NCBI GenBank assembly: GCA_003586115.2
Contig: QVOM02000103.1
Location: forward strand, 10,153,289-10,217,288
Origin: Salvator merianae
Taxonomy: Eukaryota > Chordata > Lepidosauria > Squamata > Teiidae
Direction: 5' to 3'
DNA: 64,000 bases
Numbering within the stretch: the stretch's first letter is position 1; every line of letters begins with the position of its first letter. Shown in pieces: positions 1 through 12,900 of this stretch. The notes beneath the pieces were generated by a model. The model had not been told where the DNA came from, searched no databases, and saw only the letters and a list, made by a program, of their open reading frames with translations. A program made the position numbers and the translations under genes.

Positions 1-2497
1 GAATATAGTATGGGATGCTAGCAAAACTTTAATCAGAGGACATTTAATCAGAATTAATAATGAAATTAGGGGAAAAATCAAGATAAAAGGCAAAAACTGT
101 TGGAAGATTAAGAAGAAAGAGATGGAATAAAAGCAAAAACCTGACTGTCAAGAAACTTTGAGAAATTTAAAAAATTTACAAATTTCAGTGATGGTTGTTG
201 AGGAAATGGAAAGGACATTGACTTATTTGAAGCAAAAAAAGTGTTGAATCAGTTAATACACCAGGGAAGTGGCTGGTGTACAAGTAGAGGAAGGAAAAAG
301 AAAAAAAAAAGAAAAAAAAGAAATTGAAATTGAAAAATATTTGTAAAGAGGTAACAAATGGAATAGACATTCAAAGAGTAATGTATGAATTTTATAAAGA
401 ACTTTTAAAGAAGAGAGAAATTTTGGAGGAGGACATTAAAGATTATTAGGAAAACAAAAATTACCACAGACTTTACAACAACACAGGACTATTATGAATG
501 CTACAATAAAAAAATGAAGGGAGGAAAGGAACAGGTCCTGACAGCATAGCAGCAATTTACTATAAAATGTTTCAAGAAGAACTTCAAATACCATTATTGA
601 TGACAATGAATAATGTATTAAATAGTGGAAAAATACCAGAAAGTTGGGGGAAAACATTTATAACCTTGATTCCAAAAGAGGGGTCAAGATTTAATGTAAC
701 TAAAAAATTACAGATCAATATCACTATTGAATAATGATTATAAATTTTTTGCAAATATAATAGCAATGAGGCTTAAACTTGTGTTACAAGAATTTATTCA
801 TCAGGACCAGCTGGATTCCTTCCTAAGAGACAAATGAAGGATAATATAAGGACTATAATCAATGCTATAGAATACTTAGAGAGCCATAATGATGTTCAAG
901 CAGCATTAATTTTCCTGGATGCAGAAAAAGCATTCAACAATTTGAATTGGAGTTTATGTTTAATATTCTATACAAGATGAACTTTGGAGATAGTTTTACA
1001 GAATGGATTAAGGCAATATATTCCACTCCGTCAGATCAACTTGTAATCAATGATGAAGTCTCACAAGATTTTCCAGTACAAAAAGGTACAAGACAAGGAT
1101 GTCCACTTTCACATTATTTATTTATACTGACATTGGAGATACTGAATAGAGCAATAAGGCAGGACAGTAATATTGAAGGTCTGAAGATTAAAAGAGAAGA
1201 GTACAAAATTAAAGCCTTTGTGGACAATGGAGTGGACCTTAAAAGATCTTAAATGAATTAACAGAAATAGTAAAATGTTTGATAGAGACATATGGGAAGG
1301 TGGTGGGTTTGAAAATCAATGAGAAAAAGACTAAACTACTAGTAAAAAAAATATGGGCCTGAAAAAACAAGAAGAACTTGGAAGAAAATCTGGATTTGAT
1401 ATAGAAAAGAAGGTCAAACACTTAGGCGTATATTTGACTAAACAAAATGTGGCATTGTATCAGAAGAATTATGTGAAACTCTGGTCAGAGATCAAGCAAG
1501 GCTTGAAAAGATGGTCTTAACTGAGTTTATCATTGTTGGGTAGGATTTCAGCTATAAAAATGAATGTTTTGTGAAGAATGATGTTTTTGTTTCAATCCAT
1601 ACTGGTAATAATCAATAAAGTGGTATTTAAGCAGTGACAAAAGACTTGACAAGATTTATACGGCAAGGTAAAAAGCCAAGAATACAATTTAAGATGATGC
1701 AAGACTCAAAAGAAAGGGAAGCGTTGGGTCTTCTGAATTTAAAATTATATCATGCTGCTTGTTGTTTAAATTGGATTGCAAAACAGTTTGGGTTAAGAGA
1801 TAAAAAATTGTTGCAGTTGGAAGGTCATGATCTACATATGGTTGGCATGTTACCTATGTTATAAGGTAAAAGTGAATGCTGCCTTCAAAAATCGTTATAT
1901 AAGACACGCTTTATGGAACGTCTGGAATAAATATAAAAGTAGATTATACATCAAAATACCAATATGGTTTTCACCCAATGAGGGTTTATTTAAAGAATCT
2001 GGGAGAAGAGATAAATGGATGAAATATGAAGAAGTATTAAGTAAAAATAATGTAACAAATGAATTTGTTTTAAAAACAACAGATCAGTTTTATTCTAGCA
2101 GCCAGAGCAGTAATTGCTCAACACTGGAAAGATTCCTCACAGCTGTCTTTAACCCAATGGTATAACAGGGTATGGGACATTTTGGTCAACGAATTAATCA
2201 CAGTGCAACAGAATAATATGGAGGGACAAGAAATAGATATTAAATTCTTTCAAACCTGGAAACCACTATCTGACATTCTGTTTAAACAACAGAAGGAACT
2301 TCTACCCTCACAGACCTTTGTGAAAGACTGGTTAAGGAAAAACCTCTTATACAACTGAACAACAGCTTTTCTTCCTGCTGCAATTATATTGTTTGTTTGA
2401 TTTTGGTTTGTCATAACCACTATATTTATTACTATTTAGTGTAACTCAATAATGTGGAATGTATGTTTACATTTTGTTTAAATAAATAAATTAAAAA
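1..2497 (+). mobile_element. L1-type LINE, ORF2 fragment (decayed)
   Basis: The plus strand encodes broken pieces of L1 reverse transcriptase. A stretch ending LDAEKAFNNLNW near 916-950 is followed, in another frame, by an open segment at 947-1252 with the RT box GTRQGCPLS. The catalytic box that follows is ruined (FVDNG where L1 has FADD). Further decayed ORF2 C-terminal pieces lie at 1634-2165, and residues resembling 'FFQTWKPLSD' around 2250 match the usual L1 carboxy end. The copy closes with an A/T-rich tail of AAAT units near 2480-2497. Multiple frameshifts make it non-functional. The 5' part lies beyond the window. It sits in NECAP1 intron 6. Confidence 0.85.
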
Positions 2498-2499
2498 AC

Positions 2500-3372
2500 A
2501 GCAACAAGAGATCAGTTAAATCAGGAAGGTTTGGAGGTGCAATGGTTTATGCATGCTCAGTTTTTGGATGTGCTTAAAGAAGATAAAAGAAGGATGAATT
2601 TTGAATTAGAAAGACAGAAATGAGAAGAAGATCTTGAGAAAGAAGGGGGAAGTATTATGGGTGTGTTGTATAAACTACTTTTGAAGACAAAACTAGAACA
2701 AGAACAAGTTAAAGAATGTATGATAACATGTGCCAGAAACTTATAAAATTTCAAAAATGTATCAAGGCATGTCAAATAAGGGTTGGAAATGGATACAAAG
2801 TACTTTTATCATATATGGTGGACTTGTACAAAAGCAAAAAAAAAATTAGGGTACAAATATTTACAGTCATGCAGAAGATCTTAAAGATTAATATTTCCAT
2901 TCCCAGAATTTTACATATTAGGGATAACAGAAAATAAGTTTGATGATGTTAATGTTTTAATACAAAATATGGTAACTACAGCTAGAATTGTGTATGCATA
3001 GAAATGGTAAGGGGATAAAACAGCCATAGTAGATGTCTGGTTGGTTATAATGATGGACCTTGCCAAGATGGACAAACTGACTAATTTATTGTGAAATAAG
3101 ACAGTTGATAGGTTTTATAAAAACTGGAAACCCTTTATTGACTTTCTGCAAGAATGAGAAAGTGGACTTGTTATTGTTGGATTTGAAGAATGCAGAGGAA
3201 AAAAGACAATCAGTAGAAGAAAAGAACTGAGAAATCAGGAGGGGCAAGAATCATGGACACAGAAGAAACTTCTGAAGAAGGAGGAAGTCAGCATGAAATA
3301 ATGTTAGCTTATGGAATTTTCCTTTGGACTAAATGTAAGTTTTATGTATTTTAAATAATTTTTTTAAAAAAT
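2500..3372 (+). mobile_element. Second L1 3' fragment, tandem to the first
   Basis: Translation of the plus strand shows L1 ORF2 C-terminal features: a degenerate YHIWWTC zinc-knuckle-like segment near 2800-2830, an FPEFYILGI-like segment near 2895-2930, and FYKNWKPFIDFLQ near 3115-3155. The last also occurs, diverged, in the copy immediately upstream. An A-rich end follows at 3345-3372. Stops and frameshifts are frequent. It is a 5'-truncated L1 lying directly after the tail of the preceding copy, in the same orientation. Confidence 0.7.
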
Positions 3373-3782
3373 AACACTTGATCCTAAACTTCATTATCAA
3401 TATTTGATATCAAAATCAAAATGTAAAAACAAAAAGTAACATTACTTATCCTAGCAGCTGCTAGACTAACACTGTCACAATGTTGGAGGGACATTTCTAA
3501 TCTGAATTGACTTAGCCCATAGTCACATACAGCAGTGACTTTAGGGTATTCAATAAGTTTGGTATGCATTATTTTGCAATATTCCTCGGAACAGTATTAT
3601 CCCTATAATATATAAATGAGGGGCTAGGCCTGACATCAAGTGGCTTTTCTAAGGCTACATCATGAGCAAAGAGCAGAGATGAAATCCAACTGCGGCATTT
3701 CTGGTACGAAGCACAGACTCTTTGCAAAGCAACCTCTCTGGATTGTTCCAGGTTATCTTTCCTGATGATATGAAGCAATTAC
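3373..3782. other. NECAP1 intron 6, part next to exon 6
   Basis: This single-copy-looking intron sequence lies between the L1 tail and NECAP1 exon 6. The segment 3620-3760 may be an old SINE remnant but I could not place it in a family. No coding exon with a usable splice site was found. The exons that should encode the NECAP1 C-terminus must therefore be left of base 1. Confidence 0.5.
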
Positions 3783-3969
3783 CTGTGTTGCCCGCATTGC
3801 TGGATTTCAGCACTGGTGGTGGTGTGACATGATTAGAAATGGCAGTTGAGGAAGGTGGTGGGACAGGGGGAGGAGCTATTTTGCCTCCGGGAGGTGGTGG
3901 GAGCAGACTTAGTCCCCCTGATCCAGCTGATCGTGGCTTGGTTGACCCACTTTTCTTTGTTGGCATATT
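3783..3969 (-). CDS. NECAP1: NECAP1 coding exon 6 (proline-rich linker)
   Basis: The exon starts after a T-rich tract and ACAG acceptor and ends at a G|GTAATT donor. It encodes residues 169-231: [16 protein letters not shown], then a glycine/proline-rich stretch with [11 protein letters not shown] and PPPVPPPSS, then [15 protein letters not shown]. It leaves phase 1, expected to continue into the DADILLDLD-type segment of the missing exon 7. It is slightly longer than the mammalian linker because of an extra proline run. Confidence 0.92.
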
Positions 3970-6900
3970 CTGTAAAAAAAGAGAAACACAGCATCAGGTG
4001 GAATCCTCCACAGTACAAAAGCACAGAAGAAAACATACAACCTTACCCTGGCTTTCAGCTAATGGAATAATATCCCCTTCCCATAATAGCCATGTCACTG
4101 TTATCCTATTTTATCTGGTTTTATAATTCTTTTATCGTCACCTGACCTGAGTCCTTCAGGTATAAGGTGGGATAGAAAAAAAGAAATTTTAAAAAACTTA
4201 AAAACCACATAATGCCAAGAAATTAAGACTAAGCAAGTCTTACCCCAATATTCAGTTTAATGGTCTGTCCTTCTTTAAACCCAAGGTCAAGCTTAGGACG
4301 GCTGTCAACTTCCTGTGACTCCTTGGAAATTTCTGTCTCTTGTTTCACCCACCTATATTGCAGGGTTAGGGAACAAAAGAAACCCATTAATAAGAGAAGG
4401 GCAGAGGAAAGAAGACATCGAGATAAGCACAACGCAGTGAGAAACCTCTCCAGGAATACTGGCCTCATTAATTGTAAGCATCTTTCTCCCTAGGATTTAT
4501 AAATTAAAAACAGGTACTTTATGATCATTAACCACCATCTATATTACTGCTTCCCTTCTGTTTGTCCTTAGAGGCTTTTACAACAGTAAAGTGGTATGAT
4601 GATGAGCAGTATCAAAGTGCTGGGCTATACTGCAGTGTTATATGGTTTAAATGTGGGACTCTGAGCAAGCCAGCCAGATTTAATCACTTAATTTTTTATT
4701 ATTATCTTATCATTAGGTCTAATACGACTTTTGCAGTAGCCAATTATCTGCCTACAGCTACCAAACTGAGGGAGCAACTAGTGATCTAAAAATCGCATGT
4801 TATGTATTTGAAGACTGCATGTGTTTGAAGACTGCATGAAGACAGTATTGATTTTAATTGTTCTGTTTTGTATCTATTAGATGCAATAAACCTGATTGCA
4901 ACTGAACTTTCTTCATGCAAGTCCTGGTATTGACAATTTGAAATTACCTCAGAGCACAGACTGGGAAAGAGTGTCTTGCTAAGAGAGCTGCTACAAACTA
5001 GAGGGACCACTAGCCTGACTCATACATTCAGTCAACGGGAAATGACTACAGAGGAGCAAAGTGCAAAGGACCCACATACTTGAAGTGATCCTGCAGGGCA
5101 ACGTTGAAGTCAAAAGCATCTCCCCTATCTCCAAAGCCAATGCCAATGAAGGCACTTCGCCCTGACAAAGGAAGTGAAAAACAACTGTTAGTAGAACTGA
5201 TAGTAACAATGCTCCAATAGTTCACTCAACAATGCAATACTGCATTAATGCAGTCAGATGCATAGGGTACAGCCCTTATTGCTAGCATTTATGCCTATCT
5301 GTGAACTGCAGGATGCTTTTCACCAGCTCTATTCATTAAGTTTTCCTTTATTTTGACTTGTGTTTTTGTGTCTGTCCAAACATTTAATCTGGTCAACTAT
5401 ATTCCAACTCTTCTCCTTGTATAAGGACATCACTAACCTTTGCCTTATGCCAGAAAGATTAAGGCAAGACTGATATAATCCTTTACCAAAGAATTCTCCA
5501 AAAATTGAAAAAATGTGGAATAACAAGATCAGGTCCTATTAAGGATCAGCACATAGTTAAGGAATACAAAACAGAGAACAGGAGTAAATGGACATTTTTC
5601 AGAATAGAGAGATGTAACAAGTGGGGTCTTGGGATTGAAGCGTTTAAATATACTTATAAGTGATCTGGAGGCAGGTGAGACCAGTGAAATTGCCAGGTTT
5701 GCTGATGACATTACATTGTTCAGAGCAGTAAAAGAACTGTGAAGAGCTCCAAAGGGATCCCTGCACATTGGGGAACTGGGCATCAAAATGGCAGATGCCA
5801 CTTAATGTGAACAAGTATAAAGCAATGCACATCGGAGCTAAAAATCCTAACTTACTCATATATAATAATGAGATCAGAGCTGAATGTGATTGATCAAGAA
5901 AAAGAACTTGGAGTAATGGTCAACAGTTGAATGAAAAGGTGTGCATCTGCTATTTTAAAAAATCAATAGCATCTTAAAAATGGTACTGAAAACAGAGATG
6001 GTAATATTATAATATCCTTAGACAAATCGATGGTGCAACCACACCTGGAATACTGTGTGCAGTTTTAGCCACAATATCTCAAAAAGGATATAGCAGAGTT
6101 GGAGAAAGTTCAGAGAAGGCAACTAAGGTGATTGAGGCACTGGAGGAACTTTCATATGAGGAAAGATTGCAATGTCTGAGGTTTCTTAAGCCTAGAAAGG
6201 AGATGAGTGAGAGGAAACAAGACAGAGGTGTATAAAATTATGAAAGGTGTGGACAAATGGATAGGGAGAAGTTTTTTTTCCCTTTCCCAAAATACTACAA
6301 CCAGAGGTCACCCAATGAAGCTCAATCCTGGACAAATAAGGATAGATAAAAGGATTTTTAAAAAATGCAAGCATAGTTGAAATTTGGAATTTGATCCCAT
6401 GAGATGTGGTGTTGGCTATTGCCTGAATGGTTTGAAAAAAGGTTTGGACAAATTCATGCAAGTCAAGGCTACCAATGGCTATTAGCCCTGATGGCAGCGG
6501 GAGGTGGTCTGCCTTCCGAGACCAGCTGCTGGGAGACTGCAAGCAGAGCAAACTGTGTGCGCATGCCCTGCTGGTGGGCTTCCCTGAGCAGCTAGCTGGC
6601 CACTACCAAAGCAGACTGCTAGACTAGATGGGCCACGGGTCAAATCCACTGGGGCATTTCCTATGCTCTTATGTTTTATTTTTTTATAGCTGATACATAC
6701 TATTATTGAAGTGTCTACCATTACATCAAGATTGTTGGTCAGGTCTGATCCCATTGGTGCACATAAGTCATTAGGAATTTTAGCTCCAATGTCCATCACT
6801 TTACATTTGTTACATTTTTTTATTTTGACACCCAGTTCTGTACTGTGTAGAGATTTCTTTAGAGCTCTTCACAGACCCTTTTTTGTTTTACCACTGTGAA

Positions 6901-9900
6901 CAACTTTGTGTCATTAGCAAACTTGGCAATTCTGTTGGTTACACTTGATTTCAGATCATTCACAAATTCCCAGAACAGAACTTTGGGCAATTCCACTTGT
7001 TACATCTCTCCATTCTGACTCTCTGCTTGATGTCTTCTACATACACAGAATCAATTCTTGTAGGCATTACTAACACAGATGATGGTAATTGTGGTGCAAC
7101 TTCCCAAGCAATCTCCTGCAGTCCTAGTCCCAATAAGTTGCTTGTATGAGTTAGACGTGCCTCTTTGTAGTCTATTTGCATGAGAAACAATCCCCTTCTT
7201 CTTACCATTTCCATCTTGAATCCGGATGACAAAGTATCGACTAGAATCAGTTACAGTCTCCACTGCAATGCCAGGATATTGATCTATGGGAGCCTGGGCA
7301 AACAGTTCCCCTAAGAAGACACAAGAAAAAAGCCACTTTTAACAGTCATTTATTCTACAAGGAATCAAGACACTGGTACTCTATGTTCTCAAACACATGG
7401 CCAACCATCTTAGTCAATATCAAAGATCATGGGGTTTAATTCAGTGAATTGCCAGGTTGCCATATATATAGTATCTGCAGAGTATCAATAAACATGGTAT
7501 CAATGCACTTAGATTTCATATATTTGTCATCTCTTAACCAAAACCACAGTTATTTTTGTGTTCACTAGATTTGATACTGCAATGAAACTTCAGTTCTGTG
7601 CAGCATGCTTATTTCAGTCTACTGAAATATCAATAATTCTCAGATGCAATAATGGGAACCTGACCCTCTGGGTGCTTCTGGATTCCAACTTTCAGCGCTA
7701 CCCAGCAGTTATAGTCCAGCAACACTAGAAAAGTCACAGATATAGTCAGCTCTGGTCTAGTAGCATCAATTTCTCATTCTTTTCGTCAATAACTTTAATT
7801 TCCACAATGTTGATAGATATACATGTTGTGCTACTGTTGCTAAATGCGTATGCAAGAATAAGGTGATATAGTGTCCATATGTATTTTTCAGGTTTTACGT
7901 AGGCTTATTATAAACTTATGCTTTCAGATTTGCTAACAAATCAGAGTTGCAACATTTGCAGCATCAAAAAACAACAACACCCAACTTCTTACAAGTGTAT
8001 ACTAGTATGGGATCCCTTGCCATCTATTCCCTCTTTATGAATTCCTACCCCCAAAACAAGCAGGTACATGTAGATATCCTATACAACTTGCCATAAACAC
8101 GTAGTAAGCTGTCATGCACCACATCAATGATGACTAATAGAAAAAGTGAGAAAATTCACTACGTCTTAATTAGAACAACAACAACAACAACAACTTGGTT
8201 TTTATACCCCGCTTTTCTCGGCCGAAGCTGACTCAAAGCGGCTTACAAGGTTATTTTTTGCCCAAAGGCTTACATCTGTCTATCTTCCGCATCACACAAT
8301 GTGATGCTCCCTATTTATCTACTTGCAATTACTTGCTTTCGAACAACTAGGTTGGCTGGAGCTAGAGGCCAGTAGAGGGCGCTCATCCCCTCTACACGGC
8401 AGACAGGGGCCTTGAACTCCGATCCTCCTATTGAAAGATCAGTGCCTTAGCCTTCTGTGCACCATGCCTCCTATGAATTAGTCATTGCTAGACAGAAAGC
8501 TGGCACCTCAAGGCTGCTGCCCAAATAAAACCACACCACACTGGATCTTTTCTTGATTCTGAAGTTGTCTGAGTGTCAAAATTCACCACCTCAGGCCTCA
8601 GAAAGTCAAGAGACAAGCAAATTGAAAAGTTTCATGTTCTTTCTTTACTGGTAATAACAGAATACAAAGGATAGTGGCTAGCAGTAGGCATATAGTTCCA
8701 AACCATTCTCCTTTCCCATACCTCCCTGTCTCAGTACCTGGTAGACAAAACAGCCAGGCTTCCAGGCCTTTAGCAATGTAGCTAACCACCAAGGGGAAAC
8801 ACTGGATCAATGAGAAAAACAAGCAAGCATGGCTGGGATCTGAGAAGACGCAAAGATAGAAAGTGGCCAATGAGCTGACACTGAGCAATCTCAACATAGC
8901 TAAGCTGAGGTATACAAAGTGTGAGACAGACCTGGAAATAAATTTTTCAGGTTAAACTACAGGTTGAGATTTTAGAGCGTTCTCTACAGATAGATAAGTA
9001 CCATCAACTTAACTTAAAGAACTGCACTCAGGAACCAGAAATAACCACGGTTAGATATACACATACAATGAAATGATGAAAATAAGGTCAGGAGGAGGGG
9101 TGCAGCCATAGCTCACTGCCCCAGTCACAGCTGCTTCTCCCATCCCTATCACCATGAGAGACAACTTAACTTCCGAAGAGGATTTCCCACTCTGAGGTCA
9201 GCTCATGACAGCCAAGTTGGCATGAGGACAACATGTGCTGCTCAATGCTGACTCTAATTCCAAAGTTTTGGGGCATGTTGCCTTGTATGCAACCCAGTGT
9301 TCATGCCAAGCTCTGCTCCCCAACAGTGTCATAGCCAGGGAATTCAGACTCTGCACATGGCACTGCAGGCACAGAAAGATTCCAGTCACCTAGAACGGCG
9401 GCATCAGAGCTTTGCCTGTTTGATTTCAGCCCTCTTCCCTCCACTGTGGTAGCAGCTCACTGCCACACATGATCTGCCTTGATCAGAGATTCATTTAGAT
9501 GGCATTTAAGCATAAATCTATTGTATTTGTATTTTCATATCCCAGAAATATGCAGTAGTGGGATTTGTCCCAGGCAGCACCAGAAAATGAAGGAAGGCTC
9601 CATCAGGCTAGCGGTAATAACCCCTCTCTTTCAATTGTCACTGTATGGTGCCTTGCCAGGGTGATCAAGTTTGTGCACACGAATGAGCCTTTGGGCTATG
9701 ACACCAGGAGGCAAAACTCCCAGCAGAATCACCCAGGGCACACAGGCTAAAGGTGAGATGCCAGAATAAAACCACCACCCACACTGGGCAGCAGCAGCAT
9801 GGAGCTGTAGTATATACTGAGCAGAAGATTTTGCCAAGAAAACCATATGGAAAGACAAAGCAGATTGAATGAGACGGTGTCAGAAGATAAGCCCCTAAGG

Positions 9901-12900
9901 TCAGAAGGCTCTTATCATGCTACTGAAGAAGAGCTAATGATCACCCCAAGTACCACTGATGCTTATGACACAGGTAGGCCAAAGCCTTACTGATGTCCAT
10001 CTGAAGATGCTGACAGAAAGGAAAAGAAAACTGTAAAGAAAAACTTGCCATAGGAACATGGAATATATGAAGTATGAATCAAGGGAAGTTAGAAATAGTA
10101 AAGAAGGAAACAGTTTGGATATTTTGAGTATGAGTGAATTGAAGTGGACACCCCTTGGACTATTCCCAGTCAGGACAACATACAGTAATTCAGAAACTGA
10201 AAGATTAAGGAGAAAGGGTGCTTCCATGATAGTAAGGAACAAGACTGCTAGAAAAATAATTAGTTATAATGCAACGAGTAACCAAGTAATTTTAGACATG
10301 TTTCAGGGGCAACCTTTTAATATAATGATTATTCAGATTTATGCCCCAACAACAGAAGCTAAATAAGATGAAATTGCTAAGCTCTATGATCAGGCCCAGA
10401 GTGAAATAGATAGGACCTGCAGGCAGGACATACTGTTGGTGATTGGAGATTGGCATGCCAAGGTGGGAAGCGGCTGAGAAAGGAAGGCAGTCAGACCTCA
10501 GGGCCTTGGTAGTAAGAATGAGGCTTCATTGATTTCTGTGCCTCTAATGACTTCTTTATGGCAAATACATTTTACAGTAACCACGGGTAGCGACTCTATA
10601 TTTGGACATTACTAGATGGACTTTACAGGAATCCAGTTGATTACATCATTGGTAAGAATAGATGAAATAGGTTTTTTTTTACTGTGAAAATATGACCAGG
10701 AGTAGACTGCAGGAGAGACCATGAACTCCTCATGTATAAGACCTTGATGAAGTTAAAGAACAATAATAAAGCCATAGTGCTACCAAAACTTATCCAGAAG
10801 ATGTTCCAACTGGCTTTAAAGATTATTTTAGGAACTGTTTTGAGACCCTGAATCTAACTGACAGAGAGCCAAAATTGTGACTAGAAGCTAAAGAGGATGA
10901 AGAACAAAAGGATCTATCAATTAAACACTCTGAAAAAACTGACTACATCACTGAAATAATGTAAATATGACAGAGAGTATATAGCGGAATTTGGCCTGGA
11001 GTCAGATCACTAGTTAAGCTCAGCTATTAGTCAGACAGACAAATAAATCTAGAGACTAGATACTTTCATTTAATAAACTTTATTTACAGTTATCTACAGA
11101 GAGAGAAAAACTCTCTTACTCCTTCTACCTCACTAGTCAAACAAGTACTAACGGTCTTTCTGATACAGCACACACACAAGATATGAACATTCCAAATGAC
11201 GTCATCAACTGTCATCAACTGTCAGCTAGAGTTATGAAAACAACATCGTAAATCTCTTAGTCAAGAAATGCTGACTCATTGTGACTCTTTGTTCCTGACT
11301 TACTTAACTCTTTCAATACTTGACATCCCTTCTTCAGGAACATAAGATCACAATTCTTTACATTGTAAATAAACCAAGCATTTCTACAAATTGTTCAAAT
11401 TTTACATTTGACAAAGGTTTTGTAAATATATCTGCAAGATTGTTTTCAGATTCAACAAATGGCAGTATAATAAACTTTCGCTCTATAAGATTTTTGACAT
11501 TTTCATACCTTACTGCGATATATTTCGTTCTTGTCTGAGGGTTTCCCTTCTCTGCTAGTTTTATACAACTTTGTGAGTCACAATAGATTGATATTGGCTT
11601 GTCACATTCAATTCCTAATTCTTTAACCAATTGAAAAAAACATTCTACCTCAGAACAACACTGGGAGACTGCACAAAACTCTGCTTCAGTTGTAGATTGA
11701 GCTACTAGGTCTTGTTTTCTAGACTTCCAAATTATTGGAACACCAGCAAATTTTACAATGTATCCTGTACAGGATTTGTGGTTTTCTAAATCTGCAAAAG
11801 AACTATCAGCAAACGCTACAATTTGACTTTCATCTATATTGAAATTGAGTCCAATGTCTTGCCAACAATTGTTTAATCTTCGTTGTTTGACTTAGAGTCA
11901 TACCTTTATTAGTGAAGCTAATTTCAAGCCCTAAATATTTCTGTGGTGTACCAAGATCTTTGATCTTGAACTGCTTATTGAGTAAATTATACACTTGACT
12001 AATAAACTTTCCGATTTAGACATTACAAGTATGTCATCAACAAAAATCAATACTAGAACTTGTTTCTCTTGTTTTCCTCTAACATATAAACAAGCATCAA
12101 TTGTACTGCGTTTAAAATTTTGCTTACACAATGCATCATGCAAACACAAATTCCAGTTCCTTGCTGATTGTTTTAAACCATACAAAGACTTTTCTAATTT
12201 ATATAAACCAGACTTACACTCCTGTTCAAAACCTGGAATACTACGCATAAATACATCTTCATCTAATTTTGCATTCAGATATGCAGTTTCTACATCAAAT
12301 TGCTTTAATTTCATTTTATTTTTACAAGCTACAGTTAAAGCTAAGCGAATAGTTTCTGGTCTAACAGTTGGCGAATAAACTTGGTCATAGTCTTCAAGAT
12401 ATTTTTGTGCAAATCCTTGTGCTACTAACCTTGCTTTGTATAAATATTTACCATCAGGTAATGTTTTACGTTTAAATACCCATCTACACCCTATGGGTTT
12501 CTTATCTATGTCTGCAGACACCTCAGTAAAAACATTCAGATTCAATAAAGAATCAAATTCCTTTTTCATAGCTTGTATCCATTCTTGTTTTTCTTCTTCT
12601 GGTCTGGTCATTACCTCTTTGTAATTATTTGGCTCAGACCATTGCTCCTGACTATCTACATTACTTACTTGACCAATCTGAAATCTTTCTGGAGGAATAC
12701 AACATCGTAAATCTCTTAGTCAAGAAATGCTGACTCATTGTGACTCTTTGTTCCTGACTTACTTAACTCTTTCAATACTTGACAAAATATACCTCAGTTT
12801 ATTTTTATTTTCAAATCCGTTAAAATGTTGTCATAAAACTACAAATATAATATCTCAGCAAACAACAGAAAATATAAACAACATTAAAAGCATCGATAAA

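Larger units (their letters stand above)
10968..12784 (-). mobile_element. Ty1/copia LTR retrotransposon, internally deleted
   Basis: On the minus strand the order is: a truncated 5' LTR piece (12784-12699), pol from about 12690, reverse transcriptase (open at 12611-11931 with [51 protein letters not shown] and an FVDDILV active site near 12040), then a frameshifted stretch and RNase H (11630-11358, with [12 protein letters not shown] and [10 protein letters not shown]). A polypurine tract GAAGAAGGGA (11335-11326) and the 3' LTR follow. Gag, protease and integrase are absent. The element is bounded by the 5-bp direct repeat AAATA (10963-10967 and 12785-12789), the size expected for copia. LTR ends are TG...CA. 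It is defective. Host context: NECAP1 intron 2, inserted beside BovB sequence. Confidence 0.9.

Noticed and set aside
3620..3760. MIR-type SINE
   Set aside because: Loose resemblance only; core sequence not convincing.
4786..5010. Extra NECAP1 exon between exons 4 and 5
   Set aside because: No splice sites in frame and the flanking exons already join exactly with conserved protein.
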